In this document: positions 63,394 to 64,000 of the stretch, piece after piece
Position numbering within the stretch: position 1 is the stretch's first letter
Layout: the number at the start of each line of letters is the position of its first letter
Assembly (NCBI RefSeq): GCF_026210795.1
Contig: NC_089445.1
Location: forward strand, 2,604,001-2,668,000
DNA from: Rhizophagus irregularis
Lineage: Eukaryota > Glomeromycota > Glomeromycetes > Glomerales > Glomeraceae
Direction of reading: 5' to 3'
DNA length: 64,000 bases
Program-made: the position numbers and the translations under genes
The notes under the pieces: model-generated
Databases searched by the model: none
The model's input: only the letters and a program-made list of their open reading frames with translations
Told to the model about the DNA's origin: nothing

Positions 63394-64000
63394 TCATAGC
63401 AGTTTACCATTGAACCAATTAAAATAGATGTATTCCAGAGTTTTCGCGTATGGGTGAAGTTCTTCCTGGCGATGGTTAGAGGGAAATACTTTAGTCCACA
63501 AACGAATTGGTGCAAATACTAGATCCATCAAAGCTTGTGATTGTGGACAATCATCATAACATGAACATAAGACATTGTTGGCAATCACGGTGCCAGCACG
63601 TGTAAAGAAACTGATGTATCCGGTGTCTTTTTCCTAATTTTGAAAGGTAAATTGAAATTGAAAACATGAAAGTTGCATCGAAACAAAAAAGACTAATGAA
63701 ACAATCATACAATTATCAAATTATCGACAACAACAGGAATAAGTTCATTTGTTTCGTTCAAAACTAAAATCTTTGTCTCCCCAGGTATTGCATCTTGAGC
63801 ATATAAGACTGATAGATCCTCGCGGAAAATGCAATGTGTAGACGTTGTACGAATTTGGCCTAATCAAAAAATATAGTATTGCCATTAAGTTGTAAAAGAA
63901 ATTTAAAAATTTAATTCACAGTAACGAAATATAGAATACCTTTTCGTCCATCTGAACTTGTGAATTCAATTTTAATCATTGTTAGAAATTGATCATAATG
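63394..64000 (-). CDS. AIG1-Hog paralogue, C-terminal part only (runs off the window)
   Basis: Three 3' exons are visible: 63394-63633, 63711-63859 and from 63940 past the edge. The middle exon is 149 nt, as in the gene at 56.2 kb. The coded part is the second half of a Hog domain: EFTSSDGRKG, TTSTHCIF (T-x-x-H kept, but Pro to Ser), VLCSCYDDCPQSQ, LMDLVFAPIRLW, HPYAKTLEYIYFNW. It ends five residues earlier than its paralogue after a small deletion (FNGKLL). The GTPase and Hint Cys lie outside the window, so the full architecture is inferred from the paralogue. No frame break is seen. Confidence 0.82.

Overview
The window looks like nuclear DNA of an arbuscular mycorrhizal (Glomeromycotina, Rhizophagus-like) fungus. 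The evidence is very AT-rich intergenic sequence, genes cut by many short GT-AG introns, expanded families of TKL-like kinases, AIG1 GTPases, BTB and Crinkler-type proteins, and heavy loading with small transposons and their relics. There is no bacterial operon structure, no CRISPR array and no convincing tRNA or rRNA gene. The organism call is an inference from gene content.

Layout. 1-13 kb: two decayed kinase copies, a long USP7-type ubiquitin hydrolase gene (2417-7750, minus) whose catalytic Cys codon reads Gly, and a decayed second USP7 copy (10.8-12.7 kb). 13-22 kb: a tandem duplication of a zinc-ribbon/kinase gene. Copy A (15065-17042) carries two frame lesions; copy B (19426-21782) is open over five exons. 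22-28 kb: mostly empty, with scraps of reverse transcriptase, a possible Helitron and a retroviral-type protease region, plus one small hypothetical gene. 28-35 kb: an 11-exon gene (minus) for a 2011-residue sacsin-like protein with two Hsp90-type ATPase modules and a C-terminal BTB domain. 38-40 kb: a third kinase gene (minus) whose first splice donor lies in a 62-bp microinversion. 42.4-44.2 kb: a Crinkler-like gene with an internal ubiquitin-like CRN domain and a PD-(D/E)XK nuclease-like C-terminus.

47-64 kb: an AIG1 cluster made of two repeated pairs. Each pair has a plus-strand AIG1 GTPase with a long charged coiled coil, and a convergent minus-strand AIG1-coiled coil protein that continues into a complete Hedgehog-type Hog (Hint) autoprocessing domain. 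The first pair is split by a 5.7-kb block of mobile DNA that includes an LTR-like segment, A-rich SINE-like repeats and a tyrosine-recombinase element bounded by terminal inverted repeats. The last Hog gene runs off the window.

Mobile DNA. At least five small non-autonomous elements have exact 8-bp target duplications, as expected of hAT transposons: three of one family (ends AGGACCC) and one each with ends CAGGGACG and TAGGGATG. The main candidate for a new system is the AIG1-coiled coil-Hog architecture beside shorter AIG1 paralogues. The shared fold suggests GTPases that differ in whether they carry a self-cleaving C-terminal module; this functional reading is inference.
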